DNA of 64,000 nt, from positions 1 through 64,000 of the forward strand of contig VDFB02344382.1 in NCBI GenBank assembly GCA_007258455.2, written 5' to 3'. This DNA comes from Sequoia sempervirens (taxonomy: Eukaryota; Streptophyta; Pinopsida; Cupressales; Cupressaceae). The first letter of the stretch is position 1. Every line of letters begins with the position of its first letter. A program made the position numbers and the translations under genes. The notes under the pieces were generated by a model. That model did no database searches and was not told the origin of the DNA. It saw only the letters and a list, made by a program, of their open reading frames with translations. Below are positions 24,037-35,380 of the stretch, in pieces.

Positions 24037-25625
24037 ATGAGAGCAACTGAGTCTACAAGCAACAACTTTGAGGATCTTTTGATGATGTTTGAAAAGAGAC
24101 TGTAAGATGTGGAAACAACAAACGTTAGTCGAAGCACAACATTGGGATGCGTGAAGTGAGCAACGATGTCGAGCAAGCATGAAGCGAGTGATAGGGCATG
24201 CAAAATGATGCACAAAATGGAAGGAACGAGAAATGATGCGAAACTAGCAAGTTTTGGAATGATTTGAGGAAAAACAGGAAAAAGTGTAAGGGCACCAAAA
24301 ATCAGTGTGCTTGTACTTGGGAGAAAATGGACTTGGTGCAGAGGCGGTGAAAAATAATGCTCCTGCACCTCCAGTGTTAGGATTTTCTTTGAAGGCCAAT
24401 TGAATTTAATGGCACATTTTTTTAGCGCTACTGCACTTTTGGCATGTGGATGAATGTGATGCAATGTTAAATAAAAAGTGCGCCCAAACATGAAAACTTT
24501 GTTTCTTGGAAAGAAAAGTGTAGAACTTGGGTTTGATGTAGAAGGTTTCAAAAATGGAATCATGAAGTTTACAAGTGAAATTCGTTCTTGAAAAGTGTGA
24601 GCTTTATTCTACAAAACCCACGCATGTTAATGGGCCATTGAAACCAAGGAAAGAAATAAACTTATAGAGATCCAAAGGAATGCATTCAAAACGTGTTTTG
24701 AAAGAATGATGAAACAACAAAGGAGTAAGTCGACCCTACTGACCAGATAAAAATAAATACAAAGGTAAAGAAAACACATTTTAAAGAAATAAAAACGCGT
24801 TTTGGAAGACATGAGAGACATGTGTTTTGCAAAAGATGAGACAAGGTAAAAAGAAAAGAGGAAAACAAACGTGTTTTGGAAGAAGACTAAAAACGTATTT
24901 ACAAATTCAAACAAGATAAAACACATTCATGAAAGGAAGGAATGAAGGGAGAAAAGAAGAAACATATATAAAACAAGAACTCAAAACCCTAGCTTGACCC
25001 AAAATGGAGATCTTAAAAAATGTGTTTTGAATGAGGTAGATGTGTGCCCAACAAAGAGGAGTGAAAAAAAATGCCAAAAGTGAAGAAAAAGAAAGCTAAA
25101 ATCACTTTTAAGTGATTTAGAAGAACTCAAGTCGACCCAATAAAAAGTGGCATGAAATAAGGCATGATAAGCAAAAAATGTAAAAGACATGAAAAAACAC
25201 GTAGAAGCCAATTTTTGGCTAAGTTTGGGAAAAATATGTAAAAGTGATAAATTCAACGCCATTACATCTTTCTACAAATCACTTTTGTGCAGGGGTGCTG
25301 ATTTTTTATGCACCTGCATTTTTAACACTTAGCCATTTTTTCAAAGTGAGTTGGAGCGTTGGAGCACTATTTTTTGGCACAAATGCACTTTTCCCAATTT
25401 CACTAAGTATTAACAGTGAGACTTCGTGAAGGTACTCGTTTCAAAGGTCTTTGTGAGGCAAACATAGGGGGATGCTCAAACTAACTATTTGAGGCTTTGG
25501 AACACATTTTGAGGTGGCTCGATAATCACCTCATTTTGCGTGCTTGAACTTCACGAACCTAGGAAACGAACAAGTTTCATAGGGGGTTATCCATGGAACG
25601 AGTGCTGCTAGATTCCGTGATAACA
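24037..25625 (-). other. Upstream flank of the giant ORF
   Basis: No convincing coding region. Open frames here are rich in Phe/Leu/Ser and look like chance frames in AT-rich DNA. A TATATAAAA sequence at 24965-24973 reads as a TATA box on the plus strand, followed by 'ctcaaaaccctagc'. About five copies of an ACGTGTTTTG-like motif are spread over 24.69-25.03 kb. The right terminus (GTGATAACA) is at 25625. Confidence 0.4.
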
Positions 25626-25630
25626 ATACC

Positions 25631-26158
25631 ACATTATGTAGTGATTTTTTCCTTGAGGATAAGCTCTTGGCTAAGATTTTCCCTGGATCCTTGAAGGATA
25701 CTGCCTTAGAATGGTTTTCCTCATTACCAAACAACTCAATTCATTCATTCAGTGAACTTGTTGAGGAATTTATAAACCATTTCCAAGTGCACATGAATCC
25801 TAAGATGACCTTAGCCAATTTGATGAGATGTAAGCAAAAAGATGATGAAAAAGTTACTAATTTCATTTCATGCTACCAATCGCTTTATTCCCAAATCAAC
25901 GTAAAGATTCCTGATCCTCACCTTCAACGAACGTTCATTGATAATTTGCAAACTACGATACAAAATAAGCTTACCATGATGAAGTTTCCTTTTTTCATAC
26001 ACTTGTGCACTGCCCTTCATGATTATCAAAACTTGATTAGTAGTCATGACACAAAATCCACATCTAGTCAACTTGAAAAATCCAAATCAACAAACCAAAA
26101 CAATTATCAACCTTTTAAGAAACAGAATAAAGGCTTCCTTCAACTGAATCCCCCTTAA
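25631..26158 (+). pseudogene. gag, capsid-like part (after the insertion)
   Basis: Resumes gag directly after the right ATACC copy. Signature blocks are LLAKIFPGSLKDTALEWFSS, then SELVEEFINHFQ and LMRCKQKDDEKVTNFISCY, matching the retrotransposon gag domain of plant Ty3/Gypsy elements. The frame ends at TAA 26156. The same frame then continues, so this is a single nonsense change, compatible with CAA to TAA. Confidence 0.88.
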
Positions 26159-26680
26159 CAAACAACTCAACATGTTGATAACAAAGTGATTGTTATAAGG
26201 AAGACAACTCCTTTCTCATTTGGGGATTTGGCTAGGCAATTCACTCCCTCACTTGATACCCCTCATAATACAATGTCACAACTTTTAGAACATAAAATGA
26301 TCACTTTGCCTCCCGTTAAAACTCTCGATCTTAATAACCCTTTACCTCTGAATTTTAGATCCAATTTCTATTTTCATTATCACCAAATAAATGGACACGA
26401 CACAAAACATTGTAAGCTTCTCAAACATCTTGTGAAAGACCTCATTGATTCTAGTCAACTTTCAATTGGAGGTGTTAAGGATCAAGGAAATAAGTTTGTT
26501 TCCCCTCGTTACCAAAACCTACAAATATTTACCAATCCTATGCCGAAACATAACATTTCATTTGTCAAAGCTAGTGAAACTACGAAGAATGATGTGATGA
26601 ATGTTGACACGGATGATGACAACATAGATACTGATAAACAAGATCCTGTGTCCATACTATTGAACAAAATCCTATTGATG
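26159..26680 (+). pseudogene. gag C-terminus with zinc-knuckle-like block
   Basis: It is in phase with the preceding gag frame. It contains FHYHQINGHDTKHCKLLKHL, the place where Tat-lineage gag has CxxHxxxGHxTxxC; the first cysteine is replaced here, so the zinc site is incomplete. An acidic stretch (VDTDDDNIDTDKQ) follows. A frameshift near 26650-26680 leads into the protease. Confidence 0.75.
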
Positions 26681-26682
26681 GT

Positions 26683-27176
26683 TTGGTTGGATTGGTTGAA
26701 ACTCAACATCATAAGGGTCGAACTAAAAAGCCTCTTGACATTGCTTTCTCGTCTAAAGACATTATTAGAAATGCACTTGATGGTCCTCTTTACATAGCCT
26801 TCCAAATCAATGACAAGACCACTAACGAGATATTAATTGATTCCATATGTGGAGAGAATGTGATCACCAAAGAATTCTTACTTGTGCATGAACTCTATCA
26901 AGAAACATATGATAAACTGAAAGCATGGATAAAGACGAATAATGGTTTCGCTTGCCCTACGATGGGATCAATCACCCTTTACAAATAGGACTGAAAAAAT
27001 TTGATGTCTCATTCTCCATCATCTCGACGTCAGACCAATTCCATGTGAAGCTTGGTTACCCATGGCTACGCTCCATGGAAGTCGTCTCGTCGGTTGTGCA
27101 TAAATGCTTAAAATTTCCCTTTGACAATGAAATCTTTATAGTGCACCATAGTGGCTTTAATCCTTTGTGTTCTTGA
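26683..27176 (+). pseudogene. Degenerate aspartic protease of the gag-only element
   Basis: The first part (26683-26988) contains NEILIDSICGENVIT, where the family has a D-x-G-S-x-N core; the glycine is missing. After a frameshift near 26950 the C-terminal half reads FHVKLGYPWLRSMEVVSSVV and HKCLKFPFDNE, typical of Tat-lineage proteases. Active cleavage is unlikely in this copy. Confidence 0.75.
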
Positions 27177-28031
27177 GGGAACTTTTCATTAGATTTATTT
27201 AGGACTGAGCCTATGGAACCTATTAAACCTCGTGAGGACTTCTTTTTCAAATCCTATCAAAAGTTTAAGGAAAAACGCATAGAAAAACCATCCCTTACAA
27301 ACATGCCTCAACCTATGATTGAGCCTACCATCCTTGATGAAACCATGATTGAACTTAAATATGTTCCAAAAAACCAAGACCAACCTAAGATAGATCCTTT
27401 GCCTATTTCCTACAAACGACCAGGAGATAACGAAAATAATCCTGTCACACCACCCAAGATAAAACAAGTTTACAAAGCTAAAGAGAAAGTGGTTGAACAA
27501 CCTCCCATAGTTCATTTCATTCCTCCTCTTAAGGAAGAAAAGAAACCTATGGTTGATAGACTTGCTCCTACACAAACACAACTTGAAAATTGAACTAAAA
27601 GAAATAAAAATGTTAGAGAGCGTAGGAGTAGACATCATGCTCTTGCTTGACAGTTAAACAAAGAGAACAATAAAGAAAACCAACATCCAAACTTGACTGA
27701 AGAAATACACGATGAGTCTCCCTCTTTACCGCAACAACAAGGTCCTATACTACAAAAGGAGCTAAAGCCTTCTTTAGATATTATCATTCGACCTCCCATT
27801 GTGATTAACTTGGATGACAATGATGAGATTGCTAAAATTGATGAGGAGATGCATAATGAATTGAATACATTATTTTCCTCTTCCATGAGCTTAAATGATA
27901 ATTCTCCTAAGAAGAGTGTTGAACTTGGTCATGAACCTAGTTCGACACTTGCTATTGTCCCTTTGGCTAGTTGTCTGCCTTCTATATACGATGAACATGA
28001 TTGGGATGCAAACGACCTGCTAATAGGTTGA
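27177..28031 (+). pseudogene. Polyprotein tail after protease, no polymerase
   Basis: The same frame as the protease end continues through three stops (27174, 27591, 27648 region). It begins EPIKPREDFFFKSYQKFKEK and becomes Pro-, Lys- and Glu-rich low-complexity sequence that ends at TGA 28029. In related complete elements, reverse transcriptase would follow such a linker; here none does. Confidence 0.65.
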
Positions 28032-29699
28032 CTCACATGTGCCTTACTAGTCTTTTGTGCTATCTTCTTTTTCATGTTTTATGTGTGATTGCATGTGTGT
28101 AATGTGATCCCACGTACTATTTTGTTTGATGTCTCTCTCTCTTTGTGGCATTCCTCTAATTGTATCTACTTTCTTCTCTATGTCATAAACATTTTATCTT
28201 TTCATTTGTCTTGTGTTTTCCTTCTGGGGATGATGCAAGGAATTGTTTTCCTTTTGGGGATGATGCAAGGAATCGAGACATTCATGTCTCTTCCATGTTG
28301 ACCCAAAATGTTTCCTTTTATCTTTATATTTTCATTTGTCTTGTGTTTTCCTTTTGGGGATGACATAAGGCGTCAAGACATTCATGTCTCTTCCATGTTG
28401 ACCTGAAAGTTTTTTCTTTATTTTCGCTCTCTTTGTGTCATTCTTCATGTTCCATGAGTATTTGGGGAATGTTGACAATTCAGAGTTCTCTTAAAAATAT
28501 TGTAGCAAGAACAAATTGACCCCAAATCCATGGATCCCTCATGTGTTTGGAGTTTTATTTTGGAGGCAACCCCTTCCTTTTTCATGACGTAGCTTTATTT
28601 GGAAACATATGACTTGGCATAGGGCTTTCCAAATAATTTCTCATGTCCTCTCTATTGTTAGCATTTATCATTTGCTACTTTAAAGTAATTGCTCACAACA
28701 TGGTGTTTAGCAATTTCTTTAAAGTGGGGTCATGCATTGGCATTATTCTTTTACATTTCATGTTTCATTGTGTTGTCTTCTTACTTCATGCAATGTGTCT
28801 TTCACTTTGTGATGAAATTGGGTGTGATGTCCTTCAATAGTGTGATCTCTCCTAGCATATTATATTCCTCTTAGGGGCTTGGTGCAACACACTGCATCCC
28901 CTAAGTTGTGAATCTTCAATTCTTCGATTGATCCTCTCTTGGAGACATCAAGCACATTGTTCCCTATGTTAAGACCTTACATGAAATAAGCAAAACTCTT
29001 GTGAATGTACCCTACACTAGTTTGCATTTAAAATTTTGATTAATGGTCACCTTGCATAACACACTTTGCTTGCTTGTGGGGCCATCTTGTTTGTTCATGA
29101 GTTTCAAGCATACAAAGATTTTCTTGCCTCATGCAACTCGAAGTTCATTGTTGTGTGGCACCTTATCACAATTATCAGGAGGTATATCTTTGGTATGGTT
29201 GTACGTATGGGAGTTGATCTTAGGCATGAATTTCCCATAGCCACTTTCTTGTCTATGTGAGTGTATATCAACATCGTGTGTATGTGTCTTGCTGGGGGTC
29301 ACCTAGTAGATGGCCTGAGGTTCTACTAGCCATTGTGAGCGTGCGTTTGGTTTGCATAGTGGACATCGTGTTCCACTTGTAAAAATTCTTGGAAAAATAG
29401 CCTAGATTTGATCCACAGCGTGCAGGACAAACGGTCAAATCTTGATCCACCCTTCTATCTTTGTTTTTGTTTTTCTTTATGTCTTTAGTAGTGTACGCTT
29501 GTGCCTTGTTGCCACTTCATTCATTATTTTCATGTGTGTTCGTTTGTGCCTGTGTTGGTTTGCCATAGGATCTTGATCCTGGGGGCTTGCACAACCCTCT
29601 TAGTCATTGCCATCCTATCTTACTAGCATTGGCATATTTGGACCCCTCTTGATGTGAGTTTGTCTACTTTAGTGTGAGTTTGAAGAAAGTTCCTCCTCT
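28032..29699 (+). other. 3' non-coding interval with repeated hairpin unit
   Basis: No reading frame with domain content. A ~100-bp unit with 'ttgtgttttccttttggggatga' and 'gacattcatgtctcttccatgttgacc' is present twice (about 28197-28307 and 28329-28408). Each copy holds a 14-16 nt inverted repeat around AGACAT-TC-ATGTCT. It lies where the polymerase would be expected. Confidence 0.6.
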
Positions 29700-29718
29700 C
29701 ACTAAAGTGGGGGCTAAA
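29700..29718 (+). promoter_or_regulatory. Polypurine tract
   Basis: 'actaaagtgggggctaaa' ends exactly at the 3' LTR start (29719). Its purine richness and position fit a plus-strand priming site. Confidence 0.85.
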
Positions 29719-31434
29719 TGTAGTGTAGAAAAATGTATCCCTTTACATTTTCACACTTTTTTGGGACCTTGTGAACTAAATGAACTTAATTTTTCCTTAT
29801 TTTGGGTGTTGTAAAGTGTTTTCTTACACTTTCACACTAATCTAGGGTTTTATTAATTAATTGGGCATATTTATGCTTTAATTGGCCTTATTTTGCATCC
29901 CCAAGCCTTAATTAATGCATCTTTCTGAGGATAATCCCGACATATATCAAGTGACCAATCAAAAATTATTGATTTTGGATCATATGGCCCAGATTTCATG
30001 ATCTAGGACTTATATGCCACCTTGGGCATACGGGTCCCACCTAGGTTTCAAGGCCTAAATCTGAATTTCACATTAAACTAAGCATTTCTTGAAAAATGTG
30101 TCCCAAGCTTAGCCTAATGGGACTCATATGCCCCAACTGGCGTATGAGTCCCACTTAGCTTAAACCTAAATTAAATTCAGATTCTTGGTGGGATTTTATT
30201 CTCCTAGATTTGATGTCAGCTTGTAGTGTTGTAAGTTCATGAAATTTGGCATAATTTATACAAGGTTATTTCACATATTTTCTCCTAACAAGCAATCAAG
30301 TGACCTAGCAAGTTGAATAAGCATCCTTATAGAAAATTTGAGTTTACAAGAGCATTCAAGAGTGATTATCAAGCATTTTGGAGCATTATTCAAGTATCAA
30401 GCATCATGTCAAAGTCATCATGCATCATGTTTGTTTTTGAGCTAACATTTGTGATGTAGGGTTTTATGATTCAAGCAAGCATTCAAATCAAGATCCATAT
30501 AATCCAAGCAAGAGTCAAGATCTACATCCATTGTAGCCATTACTTACAAGATTGTAGCCTTTTAGGGTTTGGTGAGTTGCAACATTGCATATTTTTTCAT
30601 TCATCATTCCTCCTTTCTATTTCATTTCATTTCAAGGTTTGATTACCAAAATGGGGGTTGACCAAGGCAAACCCCTATCCACTAACAAAACAAATTTTTT
30701 CCCTATCTTTGATGTGTGATTGCAGATCTAGGTGGTTTAGGTTGAAGATTCATTGAAGAGAAAGATTGGAGAAAAGTTGTCAAGTTGTCAAAGTTGTCAC
30801 CTTGCTTGCAAGATCATGGAAAGTCACCTACAAGTTGTATTCTAGTGATTTAGACTTGGAGATTTGGCAGGAAGAAAGCTACAAGAATTCATCAGAGGAT
30901 ATTAGAGTTTCAGAGAAACCTTGGTACTAGGACTAAATCAACACTTGTTGTGTATGAGTCATAGTATACCTAAATTCAGACATTTCCAATAGATCCTGAT
31001 TTAGAGTTCCAAATTCCAATTTCTGTCAGAAACCCTAATCTGGGACTAAATCACCTAGCTTGGCGTATGAGTCCCAGTGTATATTAAGATCAACATTTTC
31101 AACATTTCAGACCTTGTTCCGAGCTTCTACAAGTTTCCAGGTGCACCTTTTACTTTCTCAAATTTTTGTTTTGATTTGCATTCACTTCTAGGTCATTTAC
31201 TTAAGTCTTGCACATAATTAGGTTTTGCATGTTACTTCTCTTTCCAAGCCCTAACTTGGTGGTGAACCCCTTTCATACCTCTAGTCACACCCTAGGACAA
31301 CCTTTTGCAGATCTCTTTCCCTCATTCCATCATTGGATTGAGATCTATAGGGTTTCCTTGAGTGAAACTAAGTGAAATAGGTCCTAGGTTCCATCTCCCA
31401 AAAGATAGAGCTACCCCTTATTTTCTTCATTTCA
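29719..31434 (+). repeat. 3' LTR of the gag-only element
   Basis: 1716 bp, starts TGTAGTGTAG, ends TTTCA, and is followed by TCAAG (31435-31439). It aligns end to end with 16191-17929 with scattered substitutions and small indels. Confidence 0.93.
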
Positions 31435-33185
31435 TCAAGTATTACAGACTATAACTATAAGAGGTTACGGTTTGTTATGGCCTATGGCAAACAAATTAAA
31501 TATTAATAGTCTTTATTTTGGCCGTAGGCCACAAACCAAAACAATATAACATCATTGAAATAGTTTCAAAATATAATGCAAAATATAGGAAATGAGCAAT
31601 TCCATGACACATCTAACTCATCCTTTGCCTCTCCTCTTATCCCGTGATCTTCAAGGATTACCTTCAACGTGGTTTGGTCTTGTCGCAAGCCATTCAAATT
31701 GGATTAATATCTCAATAGTTTTGCACTTTTAAAGAATTCTTTTATTCTTTAAAACATATTACATATTTCTCCATTCTCATAATAATTAATGGCAGGAAAA
31801 CTTAGGAAAGGGTAATAAAATGGAAAAAGGTCATAGTATTTGGACATGTTTTTCACCCATCAAGAGGCGTTATGTTTCTCCATTGGAAACGAGTTGTAAT
31901 GCCTCTTGTCCCCTTGATCAATGAGAAAGGTGTCTTTTGCCTGCCTTTTATCATTCAAATTATCTACCATCTCATTCTTTCACTCCTTCTAGATTCCACT
32001 TCATTCTCTTCATGCTTCTTGATCAATTTATTCACTCTTAGCTCCATTCACACACTCTCAAGCTTCTACATCACCCTTTTGTGGTTGCAAGTTGTTGGTT
32101 CTTGGCTCCTACACTTCGTTTATTGTGACAATGTTGTTGTTGGAGGAATTGAAAGTTCTCTCCTTCCACTACTTTCCTTGAGCACTCATAGCTATGGAGG
32201 TGGTATTATATTTTTCTATTGATCTTTGCATCACTTTGAATATTTACGTAGCATACTTGTTGGTGATTTCTCTTAGCACTATTTCCTTTTTGTTTCTACA
32301 TCATTTTCCATATACTTTTTCTATTTGGCTATCCGTGGAGGTGGAAATACCAAAGCGAGGGACTGACTAAGGCAATCCTCTAAAATATCCCCAACATTTT
32401 CCTTGGTCTTGTGTGTGTAGGTGTCTTCACGTGGAGCTACTTGAATATTCGACTCATGGATAAAAAGGTCTGCTTTTCTCACTTTCTCTTTGTCAATTTT
32501 AGCTTAGCTAAGACATAATATTTTTCTTGTTGTACTTCAGTTCTACACTTTTCCAAATTTCTATCGTAGCACAAAACCTTAATAGTCAGGAAGTTAGTTG
32601 GTTTTTTGGTGTTTCAGATTGTTCTTAGACCCTCTGTCTGTACGACCACTAATGCACATTTGAGACGCCAACACACAATGCTGGAGTCCGTAATTTGCAC
32701 CGTCGTCCTCAAATAGTGAGTTGTCTGGGTAGTGGATTGGACCCTCAAAATCAACTCTTCTGACCCTACAAAGCATTCAATTTAGCAGAAGAATAGGAAC
32801 ACCTAAATTGCTCTTCCTTTTCAGCCTTAACATCTTAACCTTCCCAAATCACTTAGCAAAATTGAGGTAGATCAGGGCAGCCTGTTGCTTAGGACTCTCC
32901 TGTGACTTGGAGTCCTGGAGTAGCTGGTCCCCCTCCTCTACAGCTGTAAAACAAGACATCGACCCAACTATGGCTGGAGTTTTATGCTAAATAAAAAAAA
33001 CCTTTAAGTGGCATGGTAGATGGGAGAATTTGAAAGCATAGAATGGTGCCAAAGTCATTGCAAAGAACATAGGAAGACAATTGAATGTTGTAGATTTTAT
33101 TTTAATTTGTATATTTGGACAAGAGAAGACAATAAATTATAGCAGACCTATTTTTGTGATTTCTCCATTAAAATTTGGTTACAAT
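31435..33185. other. LTR-like DNA, partly the displaced Athila-like LTR
   Basis: No gene. The first few hundred bases should be the continuation of the Athila-like 5' LTR cut at 16190. Around 32340-32410, 'ggactgactaaggcaatcc' and 'ccccaacattttcc' resemble the 'gaccaaggcaaacccc...ccctaaca' block of the LTR family at 16.2 kb, so another diverged LTR is likely. Confidence 0.35.
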
Positions 33186-33189
33186 TCTT

Positions 33190-33915
33190 GATTTATTTGA
33201 TTGATTTGCTGCAAATTGCTCTTAGTCTAGTAAGGCTCAGAGCTTTGATCTGCTTCATAGACACTTTCAACCTAAACAAGGTGCCACACTACGTGCGCCT
33301 AGGCAACATGAAATCCCCTTTGCTCAACTTACAACCACTCTTCTCAAGAGTAACATGCACCCCTAAATCATTCATTTAAGGTAAAAAAAATCAAATTTCT
33401 AGCTAAATTAGGGACATGCAATACATCCATGAATGTTTTCACAAGCCCAAAATCTTCCACATACTTTTGTCTCTAAGAAAAACTTCCCCACCATCATAAA
33501 TTTTACACACTAAGAATCACTCTTTTTGAGGATTCATGTGGTAGGATGCACTTAAATCTATCAATCAAGAGTCATTAGAAGTCACATTAGCAGAAACAAT
33601 AAATTATTAGTTTTATCAATTGAAGATTTATTTATACAAGAATCATCATTATTCTTTTTCTTATTTCAACATTTCTTTTTGAGATGTCCCCATTTGCAAT
33701 AGTTCCAATACCTCAATCTAAACTTTCTAGGTGTCTTGGACCTTCCCTTAGACTTAGACATGTCCTTAGACTTATCTTTATCACCTTTCATCTTATCCTT
33801 ACCTATGCATCCTCTAACTCCAAGCACCAATTTATAGAGAATTACAATTTGGAAATTGTCAACAAGACTAAGAGAAGTATGGTGCACAAGTGGTAAAGCC
33901 ACAAAACCCAATGCC
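33190..33915 (-). pseudogene. Ty1/Copia gag-protease fragment
   Basis: On the minus strand, a basic stretch (KSKGRSKTPRKFRLRYW) and a knuckle remnant YCKWGHLKKKC end gag near 33666. Below it, near 33570-33300, comes the Copia protease/pre-integrase region. It has LIDLSASYHMNPQKE, where the family has D-S-G-A-S-x-H, then a YDGGEVFL block and a GCKLSKG-like block near 33330. Stops and frame changes are frequent. No reverse transcriptase was found nearby. Confidence 0.75.
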
Positions 33916-35170
33916 CTTCTTGGTCACTAGTCTCCTAGACTTTATTTAGCATGTTTTTTGCACGTCATATGTTATAAATAAGACTATTTGACCACCAAAA
34001 CTTGGTAATCCTAATTTATCTTCATTCTCTCATGCGTTAGATTCTTCATGACAAGTGTCTAACTTTGTCATAAGATTGGTCAAGATTCTAATGTAAACTC
34101 CCTCTTACATGCTCTTATGTGTCATAAGAATATTTCATAAATAACCCCATGAAGACTAGTCAAGATGCTCATATACACCTTTCAAGATGTCGACACATGA
34201 CAAAACATGCCAACTCAATGTGGGGTACCTACATCATCATGGTAGGACAAAATACAGTAAAGGACAAAATTAATGCCACCTTCAAACACAAGACCAAATT
34301 TCCCAAGTGAAGATAAAAGCAATAAAAATGGAATAGCAATACACACAAAATATAAAATCTGAACAATACGATTACAAGGTTGAGCCCACCTTATCCTAAC
34401 ATTACTTGGATGTCATGGCTATAATATCTTTTGACAAAAGTCTCATTAACAAATAATGTCACTGTGAAAGAAACAATTATAAATAAATCACAATAAAAGG
34501 GCATTGAAAAGTGAAGAAAATTGAACAAGAGCCATGCATGACATTAACAAGAGCATTAAGTTGTGCAAATTCCCAAGATATCCCCAATAGAAAATAAGAC
34601 ACCCCATACCTTGAGGCTTCCCTAAAATTCAAACTATCATTTGAATGCTTGCAAGGGTCCCTTCAAGTTTGCCTCATAGTGTTTGTACTTGGTTCTTCAT
34701 AAAGGGGCTTAGGAAGAGGGCAATATGACAACTCATAATGACATTCTAGGAGTAGTAGGGTGGGCTTTGCCTCTGAAAGTGGCTCATCCTTCCTATGTGT
34801 CTTTTCAATGGTGTAATTTAGGACCTCTTCCAAAGTACGACAAGAAATTTCCTTACTTTGCACTAACCATTCACCTTATTATAAGATTATGTTTACTCAA
34901 GAAATTCAAGACAAACAACTTTTGAAAAATAATACTATTAATAATTAAAATAATTAAAAGATGAAATCAAATGTTCAAAACCTTTTAACTAATCATTAAC
35001 AATTTAAACCTAATAATTATAATCCTATTACTATTAATTTTATTACTTTAACTATTTAGTTTTTCATATTATAATTATGACTGTATCCATTTAAACTTAC
35101 TGATGTTTTATGTGATAGCATACCACCATTTAAAAAAAAATGGTCATAAATTATTTTATGAAGTAATGTA
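33916..35170. other. No gene recognised
   Basis: AT-rich DNA with only short, compositionally random frames and no clear repeat edges. It separates the Copia fragment from the host gene promoter. Confidence 0.4.
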
Positions 35171-35177
35171 TAGACCC

Positions 35178-35196
35178 TATTTAATATATAAATAAA
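35178..35196 (+). promoter_or_regulatory. Candidate TATA box of the lumen-protein gene
   Basis: 'ttaatatataaataaa' lies about 190 bases upstream of the ATG at 35381. Spacing allows a leader of about 150 bases. No transcript evidence is available from sequence alone. Confidence 0.4.
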
Positions 35197-35380
35197 AAAA
35201 TTCATTTGAAATTCAGCTTGTGATCATTTGCTATTAATCCGGTCAGTGCTTTCGAGAACGATTTTTGTTGAAACGAAGGTAGATGCCAAAAAACAGGCTG
35301 CGGCCTTATCTGAATGCTTATATCATAATGAAATGAAATCCGAAGAAAAAAAACAGCCTTACCTTTCAAAACCTTGAGAG

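Larger units (their letters stand above)
19486..25625 (-). mobile_element. 6.14 kb nested insertion carrying a ~1,173-codon ORF
   Basis: The element begins TGTTGGGTGAAAATT and ends GTGATAACA, giving TGTT...AACA ends. It is flanked by a perfect ATACC duplication (19481-19485 and 25626-25630). Removing it with one ATACC copy joins the host gag in phase, which proves insertion. The 5-bp duplication and TG...CA ends point to a retroviral-type integrase, as for LTR elements. However, I could not find matching LTRs at the two ends by eye, nor any gag, polymerase or integrase. The only long coding sequence is on the minus strand (24036-20515). Strand is given from that ORF. The LTRs may be diverged or lost, or the element may be of another class mobilised in trans. 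Confidence 0.85.
16191..31434 (+). mobile_element. 15.2 kb LTR element with gag/protease only (TR-GAG/LARD-like)
   Basis: Two direct LTRs (16191-17929 and 29719-31434) both begin TGTAGTGTAG and end TTTCA. They are flanked by a perfect 5-bp target duplication TCAAG (16186-16190 and 31435-31439). A polypurine tract abuts the 3' LTR. The internal plus-strand coding is gag, split by an insertion, then a degenerate protease and a low-complexity polyprotein tail ending near 28031. No reverse transcriptase, RNase H or integrase is present, so it would have depended on another element. Without the 6.14 kb insertion and its extra ATACC it would be about 9.1 kb. The LTRs differ at roughly one base in ten over the first ~120 bases, so the insertion is old. 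Confidence 0.93.

Noticed and set aside
24033..24563. 176-codon minus-strand open frame overlapping the start of the giant ORF
   Set aside because: It is in a different phase from the giant ORF, is dominated by Leu/Phe/Ser/His as expected from AT-rich DNA, and has no domain; treated as upstream non-coding.
24627..25262. Hydrophobic minus-strand frames resembling membrane proteins
   Set aside because: Phe-rich, no defined topology or homology, arising from repeated 'aaaac/gtgttttg' sequence; chance frames.
31872..32222. 116-codon plus-strand frame
   Set aside because: Low-complexity Leu/Ser/Phe composition in LTR-like DNA, no homology recognised.
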